Origin: an uncultured Tissierellia bacterium
GTDB taxonomy: Bacteria > Bacillota > Clostridia > Tissierellales > Peptoniphilaceae
Direction: 5' to 3'
NCBI GenBank assembly: GCA_937923265.1
Contig: CALAJY010000050.1
Coordinates: forward strand, 1 to 64,000
Length of the DNA: 64,000 nt
Shown: piece after piece, positions 22,836 to 31,151 of the stretch
Numbering within the stretch: position 1 is the first letter of the stretch
How the letters are laid out: the number at the start of each line of letters is the position of its first letter
Translations under genes and position numbers: made by a program
The notes under the pieces: generated by a model
What the model saw: the letters and a program-made list of their open reading frames with translations, nothing else
Databases searched by the model: none
What the model was told of the DNA's origin: nothing

Positions 22836-24056
22836 ATGTCACAAGCAAAAAAATTCACTTTGGGGCTGATTCCGAAAATTATTGTTGCAATTATCCTAGG
22901 TATTCTTGTAGGAACCTACCTGCCCCATTGGGTTACGCGAATCGCGGTAACCTTTTCCACCATTTTTGGGAGCTTTCTAAATTTTGTTATTCCACTCATG
23001 ATCCTCGCCTTTGTCTCCAAGGGAATTGCGGACCTGGGCGAAGGAGCGGGAAGACTGCTCGGCATCACGGCGGGTCTTGCCTATCTCTCCACACTGATTG
23101 GAGGATCCCTCTCCTACACGATGGCGAACGCCTTGTTTCCCCATTTTATCAGCGCGGACCAGGTCCAGCAGGTTACGGGAGCGGGTGGCAAGGCTCTCAA
23201 GCCCTTCTTTGAAATCCCCCTCAACCCGATGATTGAGGTAACCGGGGCCCTGGTCTTTGCCTTCGTTTTGGGAATCAGCATCTCCTGGATGCGGAAGCAG
23301 GGAAAAGGGGACACCATGTACCATCTGATTGGGGAATTTAATGAAATCATCGTTAAGGTGCTGAGCACAGCCATCGTGCCGGTCCTTCCCTTCTTCATTT
23401 TTGGAAACTTTGCCAACATGGCGGTGGCCGGAACGGTGGGCGCCATCATGTCGATTTTCCTGAAGATTTTCCTCTGCATCATCGCTCTCCATCTCATCTA
23501 CACCTTCGTTCTCTTCCTGGTTGCCAGCATTTACAACAAGGGCAGCATCGTTGAGCGGCTGAAAAATCAGGTTCCGGGCTATCTCACTGCCGTGGGAACC
23601 CAGTCCTCCGCAGCGACGATTCCCGTGAATGTGGGAATTGCCGAGAAGAACAAGGTAAGCCGGGTCATTCGCGAATTCGTTGTGCCCTTGGGTGCTACGG
23701 TACATATGCCGGGGTCGATGATCACCATCACCGCCTGCACCTTTACGATTCTGACCCTGTTCGGCTATGATCATGGATTTCTTCTGATGTTTAGGTATAT
23801 CGCAATTCTGGGAATCGCCATGGTTGCCGCACCGGGAGCTCCGGGCGGTGCCGTGATGAGTGCACTGCCCTTCCTCTATGTGGTGGGGTTGGCATCCGAC
23901 GGTCCGGAAGCCAGTCTGTTGATTTCTCTTTACCTGGCTCAGGACAGCTTTGGCACGGCCTGCAATATTTCGGGAGATAATGCCCTCGCTCTGATTGTCG
24001 ATAAGATTTATTTTACGAAAATTTTAAAACGGAAAAAAACAGCAGAAGATCTGTAA
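22836..24056 (+). CDS. Amino acid/dicarboxylate:cation symporter (DAACS family)
   Basis: A 406-residue secondary transporter with about eight membrane segments and two re-entrant hairpins. The serine-rich hairpin QSSAATIPVNV and the late motif QDSFGTACNISGDNALA are the substrate and sodium sites of the glutamate/serine symporter family. AAGGAGG before the ATG gives a firm start. Placement directly after the serine dehydratase genes suggests serine (or threonine) as substrate, as for SstT, but glutamate or another dicarboxylate is equally allowed by sequence. Own terminator follows. Confidence 0.9.
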   Translation: MSQAKKFTLGLIPKIIVAIILGILVGTYLPHWVTRIAVTFSTIFGSFLNFVIPLMILAFVSKGIADLGEGAGRLLGITAGLAYLSTLIGGSLSYTMANALFPHFISADQVQQVTGAGGKALKPFFEIPLNPMIEVTGALVFAFVLGISISWMRKQGKGDTMYHLIGEFNEIIVKVLSTAIVPVLPFFIFGNFANMAVAGTVGAIMSIFLKIFLCIIALHLIYTFVLFLVASIYNKGSIVERLKNQVPGYLTAVGTQSSAATIPVNVGIAEKNKVSRVIREFVVPLGATVHMPGSMITITACTFTILTLFGYDHGFLLMFRYIAILGIAMVAAPGAPGGAVMSALPFLYVVGLASDGPEASLLISLYLAQDSFGTACNISGDNALALIVDKIYFTKILKRKKTAEDL

Positions 24057-24077
24057 GCTGCTACCCTTGTGCATTCT

Positions 24078-24110
24078 AAGGCATTCGCTCCGAGCGGATG
24101 CCTTTTTTTT
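24078..24110 (+). terminator. Terminator after the symporter gene
   Basis: AAGGCATTCGCT / AGCGGATGCCTT arms (one T-G pair) around CCG, followed by eight T. Confidence 0.92.
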
Positions 24111-24124
24111 ACCCTCACCACATA

Positions 24125-24133
24125 TGGTAAAAT
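24125..24133 (+). promoter_or_regulatory. Extended -10 promoter of holA
   Basis: TGG-TAAAAT in the short gap after the terminator, 24 bases before the holA ATG. The same TATGGTAAAAT string precedes phoH. No good -35. Confidence 0.5.
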
Positions 24134-24156
24134 AGCCCGGGAAGGGGACGCAAACG

Positions 24157-25188
24157 ATGGACTTAAAGCAATTTTACCGGGAGATGGACCGAGACAATTT
24201 GCAAGGGATTTACCTCTGCCAGGTGACGGAACCCTATCTTTGGGACCTGTTGAAGGCAGGGATTCAAAAGGGACTTCTCGCCCCGGGAACGGAGGACTTC
24301 AATCTGGAGCTTCTCTCTGCGGGGGAGATGACCTATGATCAATTTACGACGGCGGTGAACACACTCCCTCTGTTTTCCAAGTATCGGCTGGTGATTCTCC
24401 AGGATTTGCTGTTGGACAAGGCCGGTGTGAGCAAGATGGAGCAACCCCTGAAATGGCTGGCGGCCTACGCAAAGAACCCCGCTCCAAAGACCCTTCTTTT
24501 TCTGGTCTACCGAGGCGAGAAGCCCTTCAAAAGCAGGTATTGGAAAGCGGTGGAAGGGCTCGTTACGCCGATCACCCTCTTTCGGCTGAAGGGACCGGAG
24601 CTGAACTCCTTTATTGCGAACCGATTGCATAAGGAAGGCGTTCGCGCCTCGCGGGAGACGGTGAATTACCTGATTGAGGCATCGGGTTACCTAAAAAGAG
24701 ACGCCGATGAGACCCTTTACGTGGTGGAAAATCTCCTGACCGCGGCCATAGGCACCGCGAAGGAGGGGGTGCTTTCGGAAGAAGCGGTCCGGGATTTGGT
24801 GCATGATCCTGTGGAGGATAATATCTTTAAGCTGATGGACGCCATCAACAGCCGGAACCTGAGCCTAGCGCTGCATCTTCTGCGAGGCTTTTTTACACAG
24901 CAGGGGGAGGAGCGACGGTACTACTATATGCTGATTCGCCAACTGCGAAACATGATCGGGGTAAAACTGCTTTCCTCCCGTCGTTATCCGCCCAGGGAGG
25001 GCAGACAGAAGCTGGGCATCAGTGAGTATGAGTACAAGAAATTGCTGGGAGGGGTAAGGAACTATTCCTCGGAGGAGCTGGTTCGCGCGCACGGAGCCCT
25101 GTCTGAGATTGAGTTTTCTCAGAAAAGCCGTCCCACCAACCTGCCCCTGGAGATGGAACGTTTTTTATGTGGCTTTTTAGGTCATTAA
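24157..25188 (+). CDS. holA: DNA polymerase III delta subunit
   Basis: Clamp-loader subunit that opens the sliding clamp. Length 343, normal for HolA. The sequence runs through the family's weak motifs: YLWDLLKAG early, then a degenerate AAA+ core (KTLLFLVYRGEKPFKSR), and the C-terminal collar domain with QQGEERRYYYMLIRQLRNM. It has no Walker motif, as expected of delta. It lies directly before rpsT, the conserved Bacillota order. Confidence 0.94.
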   Translation: MDLKQFYREMDRDNLQGIYLCQVTEPYLWDLLKAGIQKGLLAPGTEDFNLELLSAGEMTYDQFTTAVNTLPLFSKYRLVILQDLLLDKAGVSKMEQPLKWLAAYAKNPAPKTLLFLVYRGEKPFKSRYWKAVEGLVTPITLFRLKGPELNSFIANRLHKEGVRASRETVNYLIEASGYLKRDADETLYVVENLLTAAIGTAKEGVLSEEAVRDLVHDPVEDNIFKLMDAINSRNLSLALHLLRGFFTQQGEERRYYYMLIRQLRNMIGVKLLSSRRYPPREGRQKLGISEYEYKKLLGGVRNYSSEELVRAHGALSEIEFSQKSRPTNLPLEMERFLCGFLGH

Positions 25189-25201
25189 GTTCATAAAAAT
25201 G

Positions 25202-25230
25202 TTGCGTCATTATGCTCCTTGTGGTATACT
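25202..25230 (+). promoter_or_regulatory. Promoter of rpsT
   Basis: TTGCGT (25202-25207), 17-base spacer, TATACT (25225-25230) with extended TGG. Transcription would start about 20 bases before the rpsT ATG, leaving a very short leader. Confidence 0.85.
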
Positions 25231-25259
25231 TCTTCGGTATCATGCGAGGAGGTGAGAGA

Positions 25260-25532
25260 ATGGCAAATATTAAGTCTGCAAAGAAAAGAATTGAAGTTGC
25301 GGAACGCAATCGTTTAAGAAATAAGGCAAAGAAAACGGAAATCAAAACCTATGTAAAGAAGTTTGATCAGGCGATTGAGGAGAACTCACCTCAAGTTGCA
25401 CAGGAGCTTCTGAAGACGATCGATAAGAAGTTGAAAAAAGCGTCTCTGTCCAGTGCGGTTTCCAAAAATGCGGCGGGTCGTAAGATCAGCCAGCTGCAGA
25501 AGAAACTGAATGCGGCTTCCCAGAACAACTAG
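25260..25532 (+). CDS. rpsT: 30S ribosomal protein S20
   Basis: Binds 16S rRNA helices early in 30S assembly. The 90-residue protein is a basic three-helix bundle beginning MANIKSAKKRI, the family start; GAGGAGGTGAG precedes the ATG, so the longer reading from 25212 is rejected. Ends with a strong terminator, hence monocistronic. Confidence 0.98.
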   Translation: MANIKSAKKRIEVAERNRLRNKAKKTEIKTYVKKFDQAIEENSPQVAQELLKTIDKKLKKASLSSAVSKNAAGRKISQLQKKLNAASQNN

Positions 25533-25542
25533 AATGCTTAAA

Positions 25543-25569
25543 GAGCAGGGCCTTGGCCCTGCTTTTTTT
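25543..25569 (+). terminator. Terminator after rpsT
   Basis: Eight-base perfect arms GCAGGGCC / GGCCCTGC around TT, then seven T. Confidence 0.94.
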
Positions 25570-25592
25570 ATGTCCTGATGCCGGGTTTCCTA

Positions 25593-25601
25593 TGCTATAC
25601 T
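25593..25601 (+). promoter_or_regulatory. Extended -10 promoter of the lepB-lepB-lepA group
   Basis: TGC-TATACT (25593-25601), an extended -10 with no clear -35. It would drive the first signal peptidase gene and, as no terminator intervenes, on to lepA. Confidence 0.5.
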
Positions 25602-25645
25602 AGGGGTAAGTCTTTGGAAATATATAGAGAAAGGACCCGGTGCGA

Positions 25646-26368
25646 ATGAAGAGAGCGCAAGGGAAAATGGACAAGGAAATACCGGAGATCTCCACGGAAG
25701 GGGACACCAAGCCCCTGGTTCGAAAGGGATTGGAGGAGCGGCTTCAAAGGGCTTCCCATCGGGAACGGGTCCTGGATTTTGAGGAAGCCGGCAAGGAGAC
25801 TTTGGATTCGGAGAGTCCTTTTGAGGAGTCCCGGAAAGAGAAAAAGAGTCGTGCTTCTCGTTGGATCGAGGGTTGGGGAATCCCGATTTTAATCGCTCTC
25901 CTTGTTGCCATTCTCATTCGGATTTTTATCGGAGGCGCTACGACGGTAAAGGGGGATTCCATGAAACCCACCCTCCATAACGGGGACCTCTTGGTGATCA
26001 ATAAAATTCCCGCTTACACCAACCATTTTCGGCGTGCGGAAATCGTCATTTTGCGAGCCCCGGACCAATCCGGAGAGCTCTATGTCAAGCGGATTATCGG
26101 CCTTCCCGGAGAAACCGTGGAGATCAAGGATGGCCGGGTTTATGTAGACGGCTATTTAATGCAGGAATACTATGTGGATAAACTGCCCACGGGGGTGTAC
26201 CGGAACGCCCGTTGGGAGTTGGGACAATCGGACTATTTTGTGATGGGAGATAACCGGCGGCAGGGAGCTTCCAATGATAGTCGGATTTTTGGTCCGGTGA
26301 ATGTGGAATCGTTCATTGGAGTTGCCATTTTTCGCCTCCTTCCCCTCTCGGGAATCGGTGGAATCTAG
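25646..26368 (+). CDS. lepB: Type I signal peptidase with long N-terminal extension
   Basis: Cleaves signal peptides of secreted proteins at the outer membrane face. Of 240 residues, the first 75 are a hydrophilic cytoplasmic tail rich in E, K and R, unusual for Gram-positive SipS-type enzymes, followed by one membrane segment (78-96), the catalytic Ser105 in KGDSMKPTL, the general-base Lys148 in YVKRIIGLPGE and the GDNR motif near the end. Start is either GTG 25640 or ATG 25646; AAGGA lies 4 and 10 bases away respectively, and I took the ATG. Fourteen bases later a second signal peptidase gene begins. Confidence 0.9.
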   Translation: MKRAQGKMDKEIPEISTEGDTKPLVRKGLEERLQRASHRERVLDFEEAGKETLDSESPFEESRKEKKSRASRWIEGWGIPILIALLVAILIRIFIGGATTVKGDSMKPTLHNGDLLVINKIPAYTNHFRRAEIVILRAPDQSGELYVKRIIGLPGETVEIKDGRVYVDGYLMQEYYVDKLPTGVYRNARWELGQSDYFVMGDNRRQGASNDSRIFGPVNVESFIGVAIFRLLPLSGIGGI

Positions 26369-26382
26369 AAGCGGAGTTGTCG

Positions 26383-26967
26383 ATGGATCATAAAAATCCC
26401 CTTCCCTCTTCCGATCAGGAAAGAGAGAAGGTTGCAAGAAAAAAACAGGAAGAAGTCGGTTGGCTGGATTGGTTAAAGGTGATCGGGAGTGCTATCGTGA
26501 TCGCCTTTTTCATTAGCACTTTTATTGTGAGCTCAACGGTTGTGGAGGGACGATCCATGCAGAACACGCTCCACAATGGGGACCGGCTTTTTGTCATGAA
26601 ATTGGGGAGCTCGCTTTCCGACCTGAAACGGGGGGAGATCGTGGTTTTTCATGCTCCCGATGCGAAAAACATGGATTACATCAAGCGAATCGTCGCTCTT
26701 CCGGGAGAGTATGTGCAGATTGAGAATGGATTGGTCTATGTCAATGGGAAGCGGCTGGAGGAGAACTACATCAACACCACCTACACCCATACCGGAGACC
26801 AAAAGGAATGGGTCGTGGGAGAAAAGCAGATCTTTGTTTTGGGAGATAATCGGCAAAAGGGAGCGAGCAAGGACAGTCGCGTGTTTGGTCCCATCGATGC
26901 CTCCCGAATCATCGGCCATGCGGCCTTCCGCTACTACCCCTTCACCTCGATGGGAGGTCTTCAATGA
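26383..26967 (+). CDS. lepB: Type I signal peptidase, second copy
   Basis: A 194-residue SipS-size signal peptidase with one N-terminal membrane segment (about 31-50), catalytic Ser58 in EGRSMQNTL, Lys101 in YIKRIVALPGE and LGDNRQKGASKDSR near the end. ATG at 26383 follows GGAG by six bases. It is a diverged paralogue of the preceding gene without the long cytoplasmic tail. The stop overlaps the lepA start (ATGA). The two copies stand where gpr and spoIIP lie in Bacillus. Confidence 0.94.
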   Translation: MDHKNPLPSSDQEREKVARKKQEEVGWLDWLKVIGSAIVIAFFISTFIVSSTVVEGRSMQNTLHNGDRLFVMKLGSSLSDLKRGEIVVFHAPDAKNMDYIKRIVALPGEYVQIENGLVYVNGKRLEENYINTTYTHTGDQKEWVVGEKQIFVLGDNRQKGASKDSRVFGPIDASRIIGHAAFRYYPFTSMGGLQ

Positions 26968-28772
26968 GTCAACAGGAACTGATTCGAAATTTTTCCATCA
27001 TCGCGCACATTGACCACGGCAAGTCCACCCTCGCTGACCGCCTAATCGAAAAGACGGGGGCGGTCACGAAGCGCGAGATGCGAAATCAGCTGCTGGATTC
27101 CATGGATCTGGAGCGGGAGCGGGGGATTACCATCAAATTAAAGGCGGTAAAGCTTTTCTATGAAGCCTCCGACGGAAAACTGTACACCCTGAATCTCATC
27201 GACACCCCGGGTCATGTGGACTTTAACTATGAGGTGAGCCGAAGCCTCGCAGCCTGTGAGGGGGCCATTTTAATCGTCGATGCCACCCAGGGGGTGGAGG
27301 CCCAGACCCTGGCAAACTCCTATCTCGCCTTGGATCAGGATCTGGAGATTTTACCGGTGATCAACAAGATCGACCTGCCCAGTGCGGATATCCCCATGGT
27401 CAAAAAGGAAATTGAAGAGATTTTGGGGTTTGATACGGATTCCATCCCCCTGATTTCTGCCAAGGAGGGAACGAATATTTCCGCGGTGCTGGAAGACATT
27501 GTCAGCGGGGTTCCCGCGCCGCAAGGGGATCCCAAAGCCCCGTTGAAGGCCCTGATTTTTGACAGCTACTATGATCCCTATAAAGGGGTGGTCATGTATG
27601 TGCGCATCAAGGATGGACGAATGAAAAAGGGGGACCGCATTCGTCTCATGGCCACGGGAAAAGAGTATCTGGTGGATGAGCTGGGCTATTCCGCCCATGG
27701 TCATGTCCAGGTCGATTCCCTGGAGACGGGCGATGTTGGCTATGTGGTCTGTTCCATAAAGACGGTGGGTGATGCACAGGTTGGCGATACGGTGACCCAT
27801 GCGGATCGACCCGCCACCCGGGCCTTACCCGGATATAAACGGGTGATTCCCATGGTCTATGCCGGCATTTATCCGGCGGAATCGGAGAGCGTGAACAGCG
27901 TTCGAGAGGCCCTGGAAAAACTTCAGGTCAACGATGCGGCACTCACCTTTGAAAAGGAAAGCTCGGTGGCCCTGGGCTTTGGCTTCCGTTGCGGCTTTTT
28001 AGGCATGCTTCACATGGAGATTATTGAAGAACGCCTGGAGCGGGAGTTTGATCTGGATATCATCGCGACGGCGCCCTCCGTTATATATAAGGTACATTTA
28101 AACGCGGGAACGGTGGTGGACATTCAGAACCCCGCGGATTTCCCGGATCCCACGGACATTGATTTCGTGGAAGAGCCGGTGGTGAAGGCGTCTTTGATGA
28201 CCCCGAAAGATTATATCGGTCCCATCATGGAACTCTGCCAGGACCGGCGAGGCGTTTTTGAGAACATGGAGTACCTGGACGAAAACCGAGTGACACTCCA
28301 TTATGATCTTCCTCTGAATGAGGTGATTTACGACTTTTTTGATGCCCTCAAGTCGAAAACGCGAGGCTATGCCAGCCTTGATTATGATTTGAAGGGCTAC
28401 CAGCGGTCCGACCTGGTGCGCATGGACATCCTGGTGAATGGAGAACCGGTGGATGCCCTTTCCCTGATTGTCCACCGTGACAAGGCCTATGAACGGGGAC
28501 GGACGATCTGCGTTCGCTTGAAGGATGAAATTCCTCGCCACCAGTTTGCGGTGCCCGTCCAAGCGGCCATCGGGGCCAAGATCATTGCCCGGGAGACCGT
28601 GGCGGCGGTCCGCAAGGACGTGCTCGCCAAGTGCTACGGGGGAGACATCTCGCGAAAGAAGAAGCTTTTGGAAAAGCAGAAGGAAGGAAAGAAGAGAATG
28701 CGGCAGATTGGCAATGTGACAATTCCGCAGTCCGCCTTCCTTTCGGTCCTGAAATACGATGAGGATCAATAG
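26964..28772 (+). CDS. lepA: Elongation factor 4
   Basis: Ribosome-associated translational GTPase that acts on stalled or back-translocating ribosomes and in 30S biogenesis. Length 602 is standard. GTP motifs: AHIDHGKST (14-22), DTPGHVDF and NKIDLP, with domain order G, II, III, V and the unique C-terminal domain ending in the basic GNVTIPQSAFLSVLK. Translationally coupled to the second signal peptidase gene. Upstream of hemW and hrcA, the usual order in Bacillota. Confidence 0.98.
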   Translation: MSQQELIRNFSIIAHIDHGKSTLADRLIEKTGAVTKREMRNQLLDSMDLERERGITIKLKAVKLFYEASDGKLYTLNLIDTPGHVDFNYEVSRSLAACEGAILIVDATQGVEAQTLANSYLALDQDLEILPVINKIDLPSADIPMVKKEIEEILGFDTDSIPLISAKEGTNISAVLEDIVSGVPAPQGDPKAPLKALIFDSYYDPYKGVVMYVRIKDGRMKKGDRIRLMATGKEYLVDELGYSAHGHVQVDSLETGDVGYVVCSIKTVGDAQVGDTVTHADRPATRALPGYKRVIPMVYAGIYPAESESVNSVREALEKLQVNDAALTFEKESSVALGFGFRCGFLGMLHMEIIEERLEREFDLDIIATAPSVIYKVHLNAGTVVDIQNPADFPDPTDIDFVEEPVVKASLMTPKDYIGPIMELCQDRRGVFENMEYLDENRVTLHYDLPLNEVIYDFFDALKSKTRGYASLDYDLKGYQRSDLVRMDILVNGEPVDALSLIVHRDKAYERGRTICVRLKDEIPRHQFAVPVQAAIGAKIIARETVAAVRKDVLAKCYGGDISRKKKLLEKQKEGKKRMRQIGNVTIPQSAFLSVLKYDEDQ

Positions 28773-28791
28773 AGAATAGGTACGAAACCGC

Positions 28792-28822
28792 AACGAGGGA
28801 AACGACGTTTCCCTCGTTTTTT
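28792..28822 (+). terminator. Terminator after lepA
   Basis: Eleven-base arms AACGAGGGAAA / TTTCCCTCGTT around CGACG, then TTTT. It separates lepA from hemW, which follows 17 bases on. Confidence 0.88.
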
Positions 28823-28838
28823 ATAGGAGTATAAGGAA

Positions 28839-30005
28839 ATGACCGAGCAAACTCTGGGGCTCTACCTGCATATTCCCTTTTGCAGGGAGCGATGCAGCTA
28901 TTGTGATTTTTTGACCTTTCCGCATGCCGAGGCACTTCTCCGCCCCTATCTGGAGGCCCTGGCCAAGGAGATCCGACTGTGGAAGCGGGAGCGGGAAAAG
29001 GGGGGAGAGGAAGGTCTCCCTGTCGACACCATTTACCTGGGTGGGGGCACGCCGAGCCTGCTGAAAGCGGACGAACTCCGCCGCCTGTTTCGGGAGGTCC
29101 ACGAGGCCTTTCCCATTTCTCCCCGGGCAGAGATCACCATGGAAATGAATCCGGAGGCGGAAGGGGATGCCCGCGTTTTGAGAGCCCTTGGCATCAATCG
29201 AATTTCCCTGGGCATGCAGACATCCAGTCCCCGCCTCCTTGCCCAATGCAGGAGAACCCACAGGAGTGAGGACGGAGGGAAGACAATGGTTGCCCTCCGA
29301 TCTGCGGGTTTTGACAACATCAATGTTGACCTGATCTATGGATTACCGGGGCAAACGCGCAAGGATCTGGAGGGAGACCTTAACTGGCTTGCCATCCATG
29401 ATCCGAATCATGTTTCCTGGTATGGTTTGATCTTGGAAGAGCAATCCCTTCTGTATCAACAGGTGCGGCAGGGGACCATGCAACTTCCCGGAGAAGATGT
29501 GCAGGCGGATGAGTTTTCCTTTCTGTTGGCGGAATTGGACAAGTTGGGCTACCGACGCTATGAAATCTCAAACTTTTCGAAGGTGGGAAAACAGTCTCGA
29601 CACAACCTCAAGTACTGGACGGGGAAACCCTATCTGGGGCTGGGCCTGGGAGCCAGTTCGTATCTGAATGGGGAACGCTATCACAACCCCGGAACCTTTC
29701 GGCAATATTTTACCGCGCTTCGCCAAGGTCGGCTTCCCCGAGAATGGGAGGAGAGGACGAAAAAGGACGACATCTTTGAGAGGATCATGATGGGGCTACG
29801 GCGCGTTGAGGGAATTTCTTTCCGGGACTTTGCACTTGCCACGGGAATCGCCCTGGAAAGCTGCGTCCCAAAGAGCATGGCCAAGGCCTGCCGGCAGGGC
29901 CTCGGAGAAAAAACGGCGGATGCCTTTCGGCTGACCCGACGGGGGCTGGACTTACAAAATCGGGTTTTGGTCGACATGATGGAAGAGATGGAGGAAAGCC
30001 TCTGA
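28839..30005 (+). CDS. hemW: Radical SAM heme chaperone HemW
   Basis: HemN-like radical SAM protein; characterised members insert heme into respiratory proteins rather than oxidise coproporphyrinogen. Length 388. The cluster motif is CRERCSYC (Cys15, Cys19, Cys22), followed by YLGGGTPS and GMQ/ NVDLIYGLPGQ blocks. The fourth cysteine of true HemN (CxxxCxxCxC) is absent, since Asp follows Cys22, which places it with HemW. Start ATG follows TAGGAG. No respiratory or heme genes are nearby in the window. Its 3' end carries the hrcA promoter. Confidence 0.92.
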   Translation: MTEQTLGLYLHIPFCRERCSYCDFLTFPHAEALLRPYLEALAKEIRLWKREREKGGEEGLPVDTIYLGGGTPSLLKADELRRLFREVHEAFPISPRAEITMEMNPEAEGDARVLRALGINRISLGMQTSSPRLLAQCRRTHRSEDGGKTMVALRSAGFDNINVDLIYGLPGQTRKDLEGDLNWLAIHDPNHVSWYGLILEEQSLLYQQVRQGTMQLPGEDVQADEFSFLLAELDKLGYRRYEISNFSKVGKQSRHNLKYWTGKPYLGLGLGASSYLNGERYHNPGTFRQYFTALRQGRLPREWEERTKKDDIFERIMMGLRRVEGISFRDFALATGIALESCVPKSMAKACRQGLGEKTADAFRLTRRGLDLQNRVLVDMMEEMEESL

Positions 30006-30021
30006 GTTTTTCAGGAGGGTG

Positions 30022-30050
30022 TTGACAAAGGAGGGAAAAGCCTTTATCAT
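30022..30050 (+). promoter_or_regulatory. Promoter of the hrcA-grpE-dnaK heat-shock operon
   Basis: Perfect TTGACA (30022-30027), 17-base spacer, TATCAT (30045-30050). A CIRCE element begins five bases after the -10. Confidence 0.9.
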
Positions 30051-30054
30051 AGTC

Positions 30055-30081
30055 TTAGCACTCAGAGAGATAGAGTGATAA
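30055..30081 (+). promoter_or_regulatory. CIRCE operator (HrcA binding site)
   Basis: TTAGCACTC-N9-GAGTGATAA. The left arm is canonical; the right arm differs from GAGTGCTAA at one base. It covers the transcription start, so HrcA binding represses the whole heat-shock operon, including its own gene. Confidence 0.93.
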
Positions 30082-30105
30082 CAATACGGAAAGGGGGAAG
30101 AAACG

Positions 30106-31128
30106 ATGGATCAAAGAAAATTTTTTATCTTGGGCGCCATATTGCGGTCCTATATCGAAAATGGAGATCCCATCGGCTCTCGAACCCTTCAAAGAGACTA
30201 CCGGATGGAAGTATCTCCCGCGACCATTCGCAATGAGATGAGTGATTTGGAGCAGTTGGGCTATCTTATGAAGGCCCATACCTCTTCGGGAAGAATCCCC
30301 TCCGATCAGGCCTACCGCTGGTATGTGGATGAGCTGATGAAACGGGGAACCGACGAGGATGGGTTTCCGGAATTGGGAAGCCAGAGCCTGCTCAAACAGT
30401 CCAATGCCTTGGACACCGTTTTAGGCAATGCCCTGAAGATCCTCAGCGATGCGACCAATCAGGTTGCCTTTGCACTGGTACCGGGTCGGGGAGAGGACGG
30501 ACTCCTTAAAATTCGGTTTCTACCGCTTTCCTCCCATGAATTGGTCATTGTGACGGTGTATCGTTCCAAGTTTATTCAGACCGATCTCGTCCATCTCACA
30601 GGGAGCTATTCGGAGGACCGGCTTCTGCGAGCGGGAGCCATCTTTCAGGAGCTGTTGGAAGGTCACCGATTGAAGGAGGTCTTTTCCTTCTTGAATGCGG
30701 ACTTTTTCAGCAACCAGTACAGTGCGGGTAATGTGCTCAGCGAACTGGTTCCCGTGATTCGGGGACTGATTGAAAAGAGCGTGGCCCCCGGTCTGAAGTT
30801 GGAGGGCCTGAACCGCTTGTATCAGGGGCGAGAATCCGGAGACTGGGAGGAGATCACCGACTTTATTCGCCGTTTACAGACGGACGGCACCCTTTTGGAC
30901 TACCTGAAACAGATGAACCGAGAAGCGGAGGTCCGGGTTTTGATCGGTGAGGAGAATGAACTTCCCTATTTAAAGGAATCAAGCGTTGTTGTGGCACCCT
31001 ACCATGTCCATGGAAATTTTGTGGGCCATATCGGTATTTTGGGTCCAACGCGGATGCATTACCGCAAGGTCATGAGTGATGTTACAAAAATGGCAAAATA
31101 CATCGACTCCATTGCGCAGCGCATGTAG
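30106..31128 (+). CDS. hrcA: Heat-inducible transcription repressor HrcA
   Basis: Represses the heat-shock operon by binding CIRCE and needs GroEL for folding. Length 340. It has an N-terminal winged helix (ILGAILRSYIENGDPIGSRTL, then VSPATIRNEMSDLEQLGYL, residues about 8-65), a dimerisation part and the C-terminal GIIGPTRM-like GILGPTRMHYRKV. AAAGGGGGAAG precedes the ATG. First gene of the operon under a CIRCE, so self-regulated. Confidence 0.98.
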   Translation: MDQRKFFILGAILRSYIENGDPIGSRTLQRDYRMEVSPATIRNEMSDLEQLGYLMKAHTSSGRIPSDQAYRWYVDELMKRGTDEDGFPELGSQSLLKQSNALDTVLGNALKILSDATNQVAFALVPGRGEDGLLKIRFLPLSSHELVIVTVYRSKFIQTDLVHLTGSYSEDRLLRAGAIFQELLEGHRLKEVFSFLNADFFSNQYSAGNVLSELVPVIRGLIEKSVAPGLKLEGLNRLYQGRESGDWEEITDFIRRLQTDGTLLDYLKQMNREAEVRVLIGEENELPYLKESSVVVAPYHVHGNFVGHIGILGPTRMHYRKVMSDVTKMAKYIDSIAQRM

Positions 31129-31151
31129 AGTTGAGGGAGAAGGAGGTCGGA

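Noticed and set aside
22977..23774. 265-codon minus-strand frame in the symporter gene
   Set aside because: Hydrophilic, histidine-rich composition typical of an antisense of a membrane protein; no start signal.
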